41,791 nucleotides of DNA from Helochares maculicollis (taxonomy: Eukaryota > Arthropoda > Insecta > Coleoptera > Hydrophilidae): NCBI GenBank assembly GCA_033557835.1, contig JAWQRO010000351.1:1-41791 (forward strand), written 5' to 3'. Both the position numbers and the translations under genes were made by a program. This document shows, piece by piece, positions 11,351-22,560 of the stretch. The notes below the pieces were generated by a model. That model had not been told where the DNA came from. It saw only the letters and a program-made list of their open reading frames with translations, and did no database searches. The stretch's first letter is position 1; the number at the start of each line of letters is the position of its first letter.

Positions 11351-12640
11351 ATGACAAAACGAGGGCTTAATTAGAGTGAACTTGAATGCGAAATTGAAGT
11401 TTATTTGATTCAGATGATAACAGTGTGACTGGTTTCGCTGATGATGCAGTTCGCGACGTGAATTATACAGCAGGGCATAAAACATTATCATCGGACTGAA
11501 ATGTTAGCTTGTAAATTCAACAGACATATCAGATTCAGAACATGAGCTCCCCATATCTTCATTTGTTTTGTTAGTGTGGAATCTTGTTACTGGTAGTAGA
11601 AACACTTTTATAAAAACTTTTAAAAATGTTGGGGTAAGTCACGACGTCGCAGCAAAACTTACTGGGAAAGGTCCAATTCATTTTTACAATTCCTTTGTAT
11701 ATAATGAAGTAATTGCCTTATTTGCGATGGAAATGAATAGGCTCATTTTGTAATATATAAAACCAAAGCCAAAGATAAAACCGTGGTTAGATACTGACAC
11801 TGTGGAAATAAGAAAATTCATTGGAATTATACTATAGATGGGTCTTTTGCAGTTTTGCAAAAATTCGACATTGATAAACAAATGCATTATATGAAAATAA
11901 TATATTCAAAATTATGACGGAGTAGATTCAGATATATATTGAATAATATTTTTGCGATAATATGCAAAGCGACGAAAACGACTAATTATGCAAAATTTCC
12001 ACTAGACTTAATATAATTAATAAAAAATATCAATGTTTAAATTTTAGGAGAAGAATTTCTTATTGATAAGAGCAACGTATCTTTCCGTGTGTGGATATGC
12101 TTCTGACAATATATTCCATACAAACGGCATAGATATGGAATTAATTAAAGTTTGTGCTACTAGAAGATACAAAGTATATACAGGAACAGAAAAGGGAGAT
12201 AGTGTTTCTGTTGGAAAAAGAGGTGATGGAATTGATGAATGGTGTCTTACTAAAGAAGTGACCCAAAAAAGGCTAGGAAATGACTCTATGATAAACTTAA
12301 CTAATAAGGGCCAAGAAATTAGTAAACCAGCCTTTGTAATAGATTACAACAAAGTACCGACATTTGTAGTTGCACCAAAATGGCAGTGTATTCATCGTAT
12401 TTGCAAAAACGGACAATAAAATGGTATAAATAATTAATATTTCATCTTATTACTGCTGCAACTGTAGTGAATACGCATAATTTGTACAACAAAATTAATT
12501 GTAAAATGATGCAACATGTCAAATTCAAAGAACATTTTGAACAAGCAATGATAAGTACAGATTTAACACAACCAATTCCAACTCCCTCAACATCTACTGT
12601 ACACATCTTGAAAGAAGTTAATTTTAAAATGTATTCTTAA
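11351..12640 (+). pseudogene. piggyBac-type transposase remnant
   Basis: The plus strand, read over frameshifts, follows a piggyBac transposase: MTKRGLN start with an ELECEIE helix (11351), an acidic FDSDDNSV stretch (frame +1), KPWLDTDTVEIRKFIGI (about 11780), LIKVCATRRYKVYTG (about 12140), LTNKGQEISKPAFVIDYNK (about 12300) and a C-terminal stretch ending near 12640. Stops and frame changes occur throughout, and the segment before the second aspartate appears shortened, so it cannot encode an active enzyme. The cysteine-rich C-terminal finger found in many family members is not seen. Element ends are uncertain; TTAA sites near 11232 and 13109 are candidates. Confidence 0.75.
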
Positions 12641-13222
12641 AATATATTTTCTTTATATCTTGCTTTTATGAAGCAATCTATTTTCTTCTTTATGCTGCGC
12701 ATAAAATATGTCTTAAGAAATAATCAAAAATGTAAAGTACCCTTTAGTATTGTCCATTTCAAATGGGTCTGCATATACTCGTAAGAATATAAAAATATTA
12801 ATACAATTTGTGAAACAAAGTACCAATTTGTATCGACTGTTTTAAAAATTACAAAATCTTTGCATAAAATATATTTAGTAAGTTGTACCACAAATATTGA
12901 ATAAAATATGTATTTAAAGCTATGTCCTAAATGATTTTTTATTTTTATTTTATCTTGAAAATCTTATCAACTTTGATAGAAATATAAAAATGTTTTAAAA
13001 TGAGTTCTATGTTGAACTAAATATAGTATCTCTTCGAGGCAAATCGACTACTGTACATGAGGATCATTACTGGTGTACTAGAGTGACCCACTTGTGGGCA
13101 GGTGGTTTTTAACGTGTTGAAGAAGTTGTGAAGGCAAGTCCATGACAACGTGCTAGGTATGTACTACGCATAGGGTATACAAATTTTAGGTCTAAATAAA
13201 AATCATAGTCCAAGTGCAACTT
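12641..13222. other. No gene recognised; probable 3' flank of the piggyBac remnant
   Basis: AT-rich sequence. At 13083-13112 a small CCCAC-tt-GTGGG hairpin is followed by TTAA, which could be the right end of the piggyBac element. Confidence 0.35.
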
Positions 13223-13228
13223 TTTATT
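13223..13228 (-). terminator. Candidate polyA signal for the disordered-protein gene
   Basis: AATAAA on the minus strand, about 355 bases after the stop codon at 13582. It is supported only by its position. Confidence 0.35.
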
Positions 13229-13581
13229 CTGGCAATAAAAATCCAAAACTTAAACAATTTAAAAACTTCTAAACAACGATAATAAATAATACCAACTGAT
13301 AATAAATAATAATGATGATGTAACAAATAACTAATAAACAATTGCACCTACAAAGTCAGTCAATTCAAAAATCTGTCATTTTAAATATCACATAATACAG
13401 TTGACACATTTGGATCTACTTTTTTGGCGCGATCAAGAGGAACTTTTAGAACAACAACTCCTCGTGGTCGCGACTTACTAGATTAGTACGTATTTCAAAA
13501 CTTTACTACAACTTCATGTAATGAATATATATTTTTTCAATATCGGACAGTAACTCAACAAGTAGGAAACATCTTTGTAAT

Positions 13582-13718
13582 TTAGTTGCCATTGTAGGAT
13601 TGCTTTAAGGATGCGGATTGATCTTCTAAATTTTTTTTCAGGTTAGCGATGGTGTTGAACATTGCCTGCTGCCGGAGGTTCGACGTGGAGGAAGATCTGT
13701 CTTCGTAGCCATTGAGAC
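13582..13718 (-). CDS. Disordered-protein gene, last coding exon E
   Basis: Acceptor GTCATTTTAG|GTCTC. It completes a Gly codon with exon D and encodes 46 residues before TAA. It contains LRQQAMFNTIANLKKNLE, a short amphipathic helix that looks conserved in character and is probably a binding segment. Confidence 0.8.
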
Positions 13719-16700
13719 CTAAAATGACAACGGATGTGATTGGTCAAAATCTAAGATAACAGATTTATAGTCAAACCTTTATTATGATTCATTTCGTAAT
13801 TAACAGCCGCTCCAGTGTTCGTCGTGTAAACTTTTCGCTTGACAGGTTCACTGTAGCAGCTCATGTTGTTCAATAAATCATTTTTAGGAATAGAAAACTT
13901 TCTGGAAAGCACTTCGGTATCCGTGTCGGAGCTAACGCTTTCGCGGCTGTGTTTCTTCACGCTTAATTTATTGTTTTTCCTTTTGTACTTTGGACTCTTT
14001 CTTCTTAAGGAACTACCTTGATGGTTATATTTATTCTGCATCAGTGGAGAATTAGAAGGGGTGGTGTTGCAGTCTCTCTTGGCGAAAGAAACATTCTTTA
14101 CCGGCGGATTGCATTTTTCAATCAAATGTTGTTTCTCTATCAAGTGCTGCTTGTCTATCAGATGTTGCTTCTCTATTAAATGCTGCTTATCTATCAAATG
14201 TTGCTTCTCTATCAAATGTTGTTTATCGATTAAATGTTGCTTATCTACTAAATGTTGCTTGTCTATCAAATGTTGCTTGCGTAACAAAACAGGCGAAAAG
14301 GTATTGGCCATATGATTAGGCATTGGTGTTCTTTTTATGAAAGCTTCAGGTGGTTTGGAGGGTATCTTTGATATGTGATTGAAGTTCTTCTTCATCTCTT
14401 CGATCTTTATAGGAGATGATTCCGTCGTTCTTAAAATTTCCACTCGCTTATTTGTAGGGGCGAGTCTCTTCGGTGACATCGTAGACAACTTCATGTTGTT
14501 TAAAATGTGTTCAGCCTCCACGATGAGCTGTTTATATTTCTTACTGGCTTCCCTGTCTCTCTGGTCAAAGTTTGTCGTGGAATCTTTGCTGAAACTTATG
14601 GAATTTGAGCGCCGCTTAAGGGTATCGTCCAAAGTAAGCTTCGATATCGGATGTTTCGTCTTTCTGATGGATGTTGGTGTGTTCTCCGCGCTTCTCGTGC
14701 AGTGCAAAGTCACCGTGTTGTTGAATTTTGGGTTGATGCGACTGTATTGCTGTCTGTTTTTGTAGGCATTTTTAGAATGACAAGACTTTCTTCGCTTATC
14801 TGATAGCTTCGCCATGGGCACTTCACTTAGTTTGTGAGATCGTTTAACCGTTCTCAAATTGGCGTCGCTGCTAAAATAGAAGCAAGTTCCAGTGTTTCGC
14901 TTCGTCCTGTAATCCTGGTTCAACTCGTGGTAGGATTCGTTATCGATAAAATCGAGCTCTTTGTTGTTGTCTGTCCCATGGTAATCTTCCCCGGTATCCG
15001 TATCAATTTCACCGTCAGTAGGATCGCTGTCGCTGAGTATATCCGTTTCTTTTTCGTAAACGTAGCTCTCGTCATACTTTCCCATCATTTCGTTGAGGGT
15101 GAAATCTTCTTCGTCGGAGTTTTCTCTGGAGCAACGGACTAAATTGGCATCCCAATGGGTGCCAGCTGAGCTAAGAGATGAGCAGGACGAGGACTCATAA
15201 TGAGGCACGTAACGCCTCGGGCTGCAGAACGAAGATGGTGATTTGTACGTTTGGCGAAGACTGTACCTAAAAAATGCAATAGTAAATATCGGTTCGATCA
15301 AAATTTCGAAAGCAGTGCTAATCTACTTAGAAAGTTTCTAAACATCAAATCTACATATTCTAAAGAAGGCAATTCTCTAAGTGCACACTACTTATATAGA
15401 ACGGAAAGGAACTGAAATTTGCGGATGAAGAGTAACTTTGGAAGAGGAAGAAGCGAAGATTCCGCCTGCTCTTGCATTGTACTTACGGGCTTCTAACGAT
15501 CGAGAACTCTTGTCCATCGCCTTGCGTATAGAAAGGTCTAGTGTTATGGCATGGGCTCACGGGGACCCATGGATTAGTTCTAATGCGGTTACGCTGTCTC
15601 GGCGATGTTATTTCCGAGCTGATTATTTTTTCAATGGTTCTTAAATGCGCCCCATTGGTCGGCGCTGTATTTTTCGAAAAGCCAACTTGATCATTAAACT
15701 CTTTGCCAGTCTTAGCTTCTCCATTTTCCCGGGCCTTAAAATGAATCAAAATTTAGGAGACGGATTCTAACAGTTTTGTTCTGAAATACCTTCAAAATTG
15801 GCGTTGTTTCTTTGATAAAATGGACCTGCTGCTTGTTTAAGCACGAGGAATATGTGATCGCCTCCTCAGGGTGCTCAGGAGGAAAATGCTCGTTATTAGG
15901 GATCGTGGTAGAAAAAAAATTTGATCCTGAAATAAATAGATTTATATGTCGATCTCCTTGGTGAGTTTTCGGAAGGGCATGCATTTCGTGTAGATTTTGG
16001 TGTTTCCATTCAGATTAGAGTGCGAAAGAATAGATGGACTGGGGTGGATTGAATAGTATCCATATTTTTAGGTACACAGCTTTGGAATTTGCAATGTATT
16101 TGCTTAGTAGTGCGTTCTTTTAAATTTCGGTGTTTTTTGGGATGAGTTAAAAATTCGGCGTAGTGGCAACAAAGGGGGTTGAGCTGATCGTGGATCTTGG
16201 CATTCAACGGATTGACCTCCGTTGATATTTGTTGTATGTAAAGATTGCCAATTTAAAAAATGTTGGTTTTTAAAATTAGAGGGGTCCATACCAAGTTGCA
16301 ATTTTGAATGTGACTTGTTTCTTAAAATTCTGATCTGTCACAGTGCAATGATAGTGTTAGGTTGTATTTTGTCTACAGGGCTTGAAAGTTGCTTGCAAGT
16401 TCTGTTGGTAAATTTGGGTGATGCTCTTAATTGTGAGAGACTCTTGACCGCAGCTACAGATCTCTGCATTATATTTCCTATTGTTTTATTTTTTCAAAGT
16501 CTTCACGTGTCAACAGTCTCTGTTTATATTCTAACTAGCAATTACCCGCAGTTTCGTTTTCAGGAGCTCACAATTTACTTGATTTTTTTCAAGACCGCCT
16601 TTATATGAGAACTAAATGTTGGTATTTTTAACATTTCATCATTTTATGAATCCTACTCACTTTTATTCTTCTGGCATTGCAGAACGATGGAAACAGAGTG

Positions 16701-19700
16701 AATCTGGTGACTTTTGACTTTTGAGGGAAAATTGAAATCTTGTCACTTGTAACAAATAGATTTTGTAAACTACCGCTATTTTATAAAACCATCTCTGTAC
16801 ACCCCCAAAGTTAAGAGATCATCAAACGAAAAAGACGTGTTTGATTATTTTTATAATGAGTATCGACACTTTCTCGTTTCACAATCAGATGTGAATATGA
16901 ATTTTCGGAAAGAATTGTAATCTCAATCTTCTCAGCTGTAGCATTGAAATAGATCTATTATCTTCATTCAATTACAGTGCAAAGTTTCCAAAAATGGTTT
17001 AGTACGTTTTTTAGAGAGAATAAACATGCTAGGTTTCTTAGTGATAGAATCAATGGATAGGAGATATAAATGTCTCTAGAATAGACAGCACTTTAACCCC
17101 TATTTACGCCTTGCTGACTTAGATTGGTGGAAAGTGGATAAACATGGATCTCTTAACTTTAAATTCTAAATGTTTGATTTTCAGAACAGTAGCTTTTGTA
17201 GTTTTTGCGATAAAAGACTCTTGATAAACACATTCAACCTCCTTTTTTCTATCCCAGTAGAAGCAGAGTTTTAACAATTAATTTTTTATTTGTTATCTAC
17301 ACATTAAAGGTAATGTGCCCAAGAAATTTTACTGTCTTCGATTCAGTGGTTTGGGTTGGGCGTTAGTGTGTCGATCACTTAGTCTGTCAGTCAGGATATT
17401 TTGCTTAATAATAGATAGTCTTGTCCGGACCGCATCGATAGCTGTAAAATCTTGTTTATACAAAGCAAGTATTTTTTTTTGGAGGGATGTGGTTTGAAAT
17501 GATGAAAAGGGCTTTCAGCATACTTATTTCACAATGAAGACAGTCATAATACACAACACTGACCTACCACCGACTTAAAGAACACCAATCAAGTCCAAAG
17601 TAAAAAATTTTCATTTTTTGCAAAGAAGTTACAATCTTCGGATGACTATAAAATCGTTACAAAATACTACACTGAGAACAATATTGCGTATCATTCCTAC
17701 TAAAATTATGGCAACAAATCACTGCAAGTAGTTAAAAACGTTCTATTATTTTTAACAAATCAAGAAATATCTGACCTATCTTAATTTGTCAATTGTAAGC
17801 GTCACTAGACTGCTAAGATTCTTTCAAAGTAAATAACATTGGTAAAGCCAAAATAATGGTAGAGTTTCGGAGAAAATATAATAATTTCGGCAATACCATC
17901 GAGGTCAAGAATATGGAAATACTAAGAGCTATTGTTCAGTTAAACCTAGGTGTGGGAAATGCCTGGAAGATCAGAGTTATGGAGATTGCAAAGCCAACGC
18001 GTAAACTGCAACTACAAGCTATAGGGGATGCCCTCATCACAAATCGCTTCTTCAGCAACGTTCAGCCACAAACAGAAACAATTTTCACAACACTCCCAAA
18101 AGACACAATAATGTAACCAACAAATCTTTCGCGGAAGCTATCACGACAAACCTCCTAGAACAATTTTCACAACAATAAAACAGTTTAGAAAATCACTATT
18201 ATCTAAAATAAAAGACCAAGTTGGGTGACGTAGTGATTAGGAACACTGCTTATCACCCAAGAGACTGGGGCTCGACTCCCAACAGGGCAAAATGAGTAAA
18301 AATTAATATACTTGACTATGGGTGTACGACTATAGTGTCATTAGTCCACTAAATTTAAACTAAAAAAAAAACTATCTAAAATAAAAACTTTCCTCTTAAC
18401 TCTTCGCTCATCCCTCCTCAATTGATAGCCTACCGCTCTCTAACTACAGACTGTATGTGCAAGCTAGGGTTTTGTTATAGCTCTACTTATTAGTAACTAG
18501 GCGAACGAAATATCCACACCAGATTAGGGAAAAGGATGCTACCTCAAGATACTATTTAGTTGCATAAGTCATGAAGGAAGCGACTTAAACCTCTCAACTA
18601 TTAATAACATGATTTGTAATACGTTCACAAAATCATGTTGAACTGTATTGACTGTTGATCTAGTTTGATAATGCAAAAAATAATATATTAATTTTTGCAT
18701 GGGATGAAAACACCGCGGTTTTTCGATAGAAATTGTTTTTATTCGTGTATATAATTTCCTTCAAGCAAAATTAGCAATTTTAATGACTCTTGAATAGATC
18801 TAGAGACAAGCTCTTGTATTTCTGGAAAACCCATTGAAATTACAAAAACAACATATATTAAATACGAATGGATGATCGTAATTGCAATTATATGGAAAAT
18901 TGAAAGATCCATTTTTACATGCCCGAAAAAGGAAGGCATTGTGGTCATAAAAAATTTGACCTCGAGATTTTGACCATTTGGAAGTGCCATTTTTTAAACT
19001 TATAAAATTCCAATTTAGTTGACCTTATAATAAAACTTGTTACAAAATTGCTACAAAGATACTAAACATTGTAAAATTAAACATAACTAATTCCGTCAGC
19101 GATAGTGCTCAGACCGTTTGAAGTGGAGCGATGAATTTTGGCAAATGACTATTCGATAATAGTCGATAAAAACCGTAGATCTATATCAACTATTGGGACA
19201 TGTAGGGCTACCGGAAGTACCTATTTACCTGCTGTTTGAAATGTTTTCAAATAAACTAGGCGTTTAAATGGAGATATTGACTTGAAATTTATTATATGCA
19301 TGAAAGACACTGAAATGCTCTTATATATGAAGTTTGAAGTGGAACGAACTACTAGAAATTGACTTTTTATTGAAAAATGTTGTTACAAAAATTGTAACCT
19401 TTAAGCAAGAGTTTCGGCTGTGATGCTGCAAAATCAAGAATTACCGTGAATATCGCATTTAGAAATAGTTTTAATTCGGCTCAAAAATGGTCAAAATTAA
19501 AAGTAGCTATTTTCATTTAATATCTCAATCCGATATGTTCACGATGAGAATAAAATAAATAATAATGTAATATTCAGATATACATATAGGAAAACTTAGG
19601 TATTGTTATACGACCAGCATACAAAATATTTCATTTGAGAAATAAGTTGGGTAAGGAAATTTAGCTAAATTCTAAGCATGAAATGAAAATGCAAATTTCA

Positions 19701-21614
19701 ATTTAAATCTTCTTCGTTTGTGACGCTATGAATTTACTCTTAAAAATTAGGCTTTTATGCAGGTTTTACAAGCGTTCAATATTGAAAATTTTGAGCAAAA
19801 CATTTTATTCTTATATCTTGGCTTTAATTCAATTTTGAACTCCCACTCTTGGCAGTTCAAACGTTCGTTTTAAAAGAAAATTTTCTTGTTGTTCTTTAGC
19901 ATCACGACAAATATCCTGATTAAAATTCAGGGGCAAGCAATAATCATTCAATTTGATTTAATTTTGTTACCCTTGGCAGCCAACTAAAGGAATTATTGAA
20001 ATTTTAACTTGAACGCATATTGAAATGGAATTTTCCAGTAATTTTTATATTTATCTACAATTCGAATTTTTTTCTCTTGCGAATTGCTTAGCCGGTTCCG
20101 TGGCTATTTTCTAAATCATAGCCTTGCTAGAAATATAGCTTAATAATGATTGGTAGGGCGGTAAATGACAGCTGATCAAATTTCTTAAAGCTGTGGGGAG
20201 CTACAGCCTCAACTGATATTAATAGCATTTCAATTGTTTCCGGGATTAAAAAGCTTCTTTAACATCTGAATTGAGCCAGGTGCATTTCTTCAGTATCTAT
20301 GAGGTTTGTGGTCAAATGCTCCCCCTAATTAATATAGAACATAAAGAGTTCTTGATCTTCCTCTAATGGTATTAAGTAACATTTTTGAACAACTTGCGTA
20401 TTTCATACTATATTTTGTGCAACATGAAAGTGTCGAGCAGTGATTTTTAAATATCAGTCATAAAATACGGCAAAGAAACTTGCTTTAAATGACTCACGAA
20501 TTTTTTTAAGCCTACATTGGAAATGTCTTTTCAGCTACGTGTTTCTTCTTTTCCTAAATTAGACAATCTGTGTTAATGGAACTTCAAGAGGTTTTTTGTT
20601 GATAAATGCTCTCTAGACAATTCCTGCTAGAGTAAACCCAAAAAGGTTGAGCTCATACAATCAAACCTTCGCATAGATGGTTTGAACTAATGTTTCGATT
20701 CATAGTTATAAGGTATAATCTAATGTTAAGTGTAGAAGGCCTTTAACCTCCCATTTTTAAATGCTTCTACATGCCTCTTGAACAAAAATCTCTAAAGAGA
20801 ACTGTGAGCAGCACCAACATTATTATATCAAATGCATTGCAGCTGGATGTACTACGCAACACTAATCAATCCACCAAAGTCTGCATAAGAATAAGCAAAT
20901 GCTTGCGAAGAAAAGTGCAGCTATTTTCATTGAAAAGATGGTAGGCTTCGCGCTGGTCTTGGCTTAAGTGAGAAGTAACAACCCTTTCAGAGAAAGAAAT
21001 TAGTACCTGCACTGATTTTTTCGAAGTTTTAGGCCGTTCGGATCCAATATGTACAAGCTACAACAAGGGTTTCTATACATTTTTAAAAATTTTGGTCGAT
21101 TTACCTCATGCAAACTCTAAAACTAAGTTATTCTTTTAAAGTCTAACTCTAGTATTTCTTATCGCTTTACTAAGTATATCTAACATAAAGCAAGATACAC
21201 ATGTTAATTGGCTAAATAAACTTTGCACACGTTCAATTGTTTGGCCCACCTGGTTTATTGGCACAATATTCGGGAATGCCCATTGGGGACGTTCCATCCG
21301 TGGAGTAGCCCGTGGAATACGCCGACTCCGGTGAAGAAAGATTGGCACCGTTGTCTTCCGGAGGAGCTGCATGATGGAACGATGAAGGCATCATGGTGAT
21401 ACTCTGAAAGTTGGATCGGGTTATGCTGGAAGTTGTGGGGTTTGAGGAGCCATACCTGAAGATCATTAGCGGAAGAAAAGGAATGTTGGGTCGTTCCTTC
21501 GTTTGGCACTAGGTATTTGCTTTGGACGGAAGTCTGTTTCAGTTTTTCTTTGCGTTGATGTTTCTTTTTAGGCCGAACAGCTTCCATCCACGATCGCAGT
21601 TTGCTCCCGAACAT
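13582..21614 (-). CDS. Multi-exon gene for a Ser-rich, largely disordered protein; identity uncertain (possibly Guk-holder/NHS-like)
   Basis: Coding exons on the minus strand: A 21614-21456, B 21455-21250, C1 15926-15790, C2 15734-15487, D 15266-13777, E 13718-13582. From B to E every junction agrees in phase (1, 0, 2, 1) with good GT-AG sites, giving about 739 codons. A and B abut at a CAG|GTATGG site in different frames, so they cannot both be used in one contiguous read. The protein is rich in Ser, Asn, Lys and acidic clusters, with a SSPESAYSTGYSTDGTSP motif in B, RNRIRTNPWVP in C2, a SKKYKQLIVEAEHILNNMK helix and a nine-fold hexapeptide repeat in D, and a helical tail in E. There is no enzyme domain. 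A cytoskeletal or scaffold role is inference only, and the Guk-holder/NHS suggestion is a weak memory of similar Ser-rich modules. Confidence 0.75.
13777..15266 (-). CDS. Disordered-protein gene, large exon D with hexapeptide repeat
   Basis: The acceptor TTGCATTTTTTAG|GTAC begins the exon and the donor AATAAAG|GTTTGA ends it in phase 1. The 1490 bases are fully open. Order: Ser-rich start, an acidic region (SDSDPTDGEIDTDTGEDYHG), a basic Ser-rich region, the SKKYKQLIVEAEHILNNMK helix, the hexapeptide array, a Lys-rich segment and a YSEPVKRKVYTTNTGAAVNY stretch. Confidence 0.85.
14117..14278 (-). repeat. Coding minisatellite: nine KQHLI[D/E] hexapeptides
   Basis: Nine 18-bp units in frame in exon D encode KQHLID/KQHLVD/KQHLIE. 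The central units alternate D and E, which points to a 36-bp higher-order unit. Synonymous differences between units (cat/cac, ttg/tta and others) show that the array is not freshly amplified. Confidence 0.9.
15487..15734 (-). CDS. Disordered-protein gene, exon C2 (RNRIRTNPWVP module)
   Basis: Acceptor CATTTTAAG|GCCC (phase 0), donor AAGCCC|GTAAGT (phase 2, matching exon D). A second GT at CCCC|GTGAGC is in phase 0 and would not fit exon D. It carries LRTIEKIISSEITSPRQRNR and then IRTNPWVPVS. Confidence 0.65.
15790..15926 (-). CDS. Disordered-protein gene, exon C1
   Basis: Acceptor TTTATTTCAG|GATC, donor TTGAAG|GTATTT (phase 1 in, phase 0 out). It encodes GSNFFSTTIPNNEHF, then PPEHPEEAITYSSC and KETTPILK. 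Confidence 0.6.
15927..17849. other. Intron (part) of the disordered-protein gene; no further feature recognised
   Basis: This is the proximal part of the 5.3-kb intron between exons B and C1. It is AT-rich, and no exon with matching phase or similarity was seen. Confidence 0.4.
17856..18199 (+). mobile_element. Jockey-type LINE ORF1 remnant (CCHC zinc knuckle)
   Basis: In one plus frame the sequence reads QEYGNTKSYCSVKPRCGKCL, then EDQSYGDCKAN, a YRGCPHHKSLLQQR segment and KSFAEAI. This is the order of the zinc-knuckle region of Jockey-clade ORF1 proteins (CCHC knuckles followed by a Y-R-G-C motif). It lacks the start and the following ORF2. It sits in the intron in the sense opposite to the host gene. 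Confidence 0.6.
18214..18372 (+). mobile_element. tRNA-derived SINE with A-rich tail and 14-bp target-site duplication
   Basis: A 159-bp unit starts gaccaagttgggtgacgtag, has a B-box-like GGCTCGACTCC at about 18270-18280 and an A-box-like stretch around 18226-18240, and ends in an A-run near 18370. Both sides carry tatctaaaataaaa (18200-18213 and 18373-18386). These are the marks of a pol III SINE moved by LINE machinery. Confidence 0.75.
18387..21249. other. Intron (distal part) of the disordered-protein gene; unclassified repeats
   Basis: No protein-coding signal was recognised. Phrases such as gtttgaagtgga recur (near 19109 and 19329), and a ctcgagattttgacc 15-mer near 18960 has an inverted exact copy near 29772, so part of this stretch is probably an unclassified repeat family. 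Confidence 0.4.
21250..21455 (-). CDS. Disordered-protein gene, exon B (SSPESAYSTGYSTDGTSP module)
   Basis: The upstream sequence has a pyrimidine tract, a CTAAT branch-like site and CTTCAG, so the boundary works as an acceptor. The donor CCAG|GTGGGC is in phase 1 and matches exon C1. If this exon is joined straight to a 5' UTR exon, translation could begin at an ACC ATG ATG site inside it (near 21399). Confidence 0.6.
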
Positions 21615-21621
21615 TTTGGTG
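21456..21621 (-). CDS. Disordered-protein gene, exon A (candidate first coding exon)
   Basis: A strong acceptor (a T-run, then CCCACTGCAG) ends at 21622, directly before CACCAAAATG, so the ATG at 21614 sits seven bases into this exon. It encodes a basic start, MFGSKLRSWMEAVRPKKKHQ, and 53 codons in all, ending in CAG|GTATGG in phase 0. Among the downstream exons only C2 begins in phase 0. Confidence 0.6.
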
Positions 21622-22105
21622 CTGCAGTGGGGTTGTAAAAAAAGGGTCCCTTCTTAGCGTTTAATAAATGAAAAGCGTTTTTAACTTTAAGGGTAGAATG
21701 GGAATAAAGGCTATAGTTTATTTGTATCCCTGAGCATGCCGAGTTATAGATGAAAGCGGCAAGGGATGCTTAAAATGCTCCGCTACAATGCCCCGGGGAA
21801 AAATACCATTTATTATGTGCTTTCTAGTAGCGGCTTGCGATGCGGCACGTGAGTTATTTTCATGCCAGCTTTTTTGTTTGTTTTCAAAATGATTTCGTCG
21901 AGAAAACTGTCGAAAGCAGTCCTTACTTGTAATTAGCGAGGGTCAAAATTAATTGCATTTGTTTAGTCGATACTGTAACGACATCTCAGCACATCAATTT
22001 TCAGCATTCCTCCGCGGTCGCGGGGGTAGGGTGAAAATGCCTTTTGATGCACATGTTTTCCTCATTCTACCTCTTAGGAAAAACAAAAACAAAACGGGTA
22101 CTTAC

Positions 22106-22560
22106 CTTTATGGGTTCGGAAAAGCAACGCTAACACAAGATTTGACGCAAACGTGTTGTGCAAATATAATATTTATGTAGAACTACATCAGAATCTTTGA
22201 TTTGGTGGAGCCGGGCATTCCAAGAATTACAGCGGGTGAGATTAAACTGGGGTAGCAAAGCACCGCTTTGGAGCGACGCGTCGACTCGCAATTTTCCGAT
22301 AACGACTCCTGCGCTGCGCGTGTGCAACTTCCGCAACTATCACCGGCACTATTTACAACGAATATCCTTACACGGAGTAACCTAATTATACACTTACACG
22401 AAAAACGTGTCTTTTTAATTATAGTAAAATGTTTCATCACTCCTCAGTACGCATCATGAGGAGCTCTAGAGGGTCGAGTCCGGTGCACCCCTTAGCTAGG
22501 GGGTCATAATTTACCTCGCCCGAGCCGGAGCCAGAACCCGGGCTGGCAAGGGGATGTAAT
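22106..22560 (-). promoter_or_regulatory. Probable 5' UTR exon and promoter region of the disordered-protein gene
   Basis: A strong minus-strand donor, ATAAAG|GTAAGTACCC, lies at 22106/22105. Upstream of it the DNA is markedly richer in G+C (about 22180-22560) than the rest of the window. Reading toward the donor, the frame needed for exon B meets a stop just before it, so this is best read as an untranslated first exon. The transcription start cannot be fixed by eye. Confidence 0.45.

Noticed and set aside
14061..14315. Plus-strand open frame rich in CC pairs (KCCLSIKCCFS repeats), cysteine-motif-like
   Set aside because: It is the exact antisense of the KQHLI[D/E] repeat in exon D; the 18-bp period creates the open frame and the cysteines.
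22480..22500. gggtcgagtccgg, a B-box-like phrase, considered as part of a tRNA gene
   Set aside because: No tRNA cloverleaf or A-box at the right distance; it lies in the GC-rich 5' region of a protein gene.
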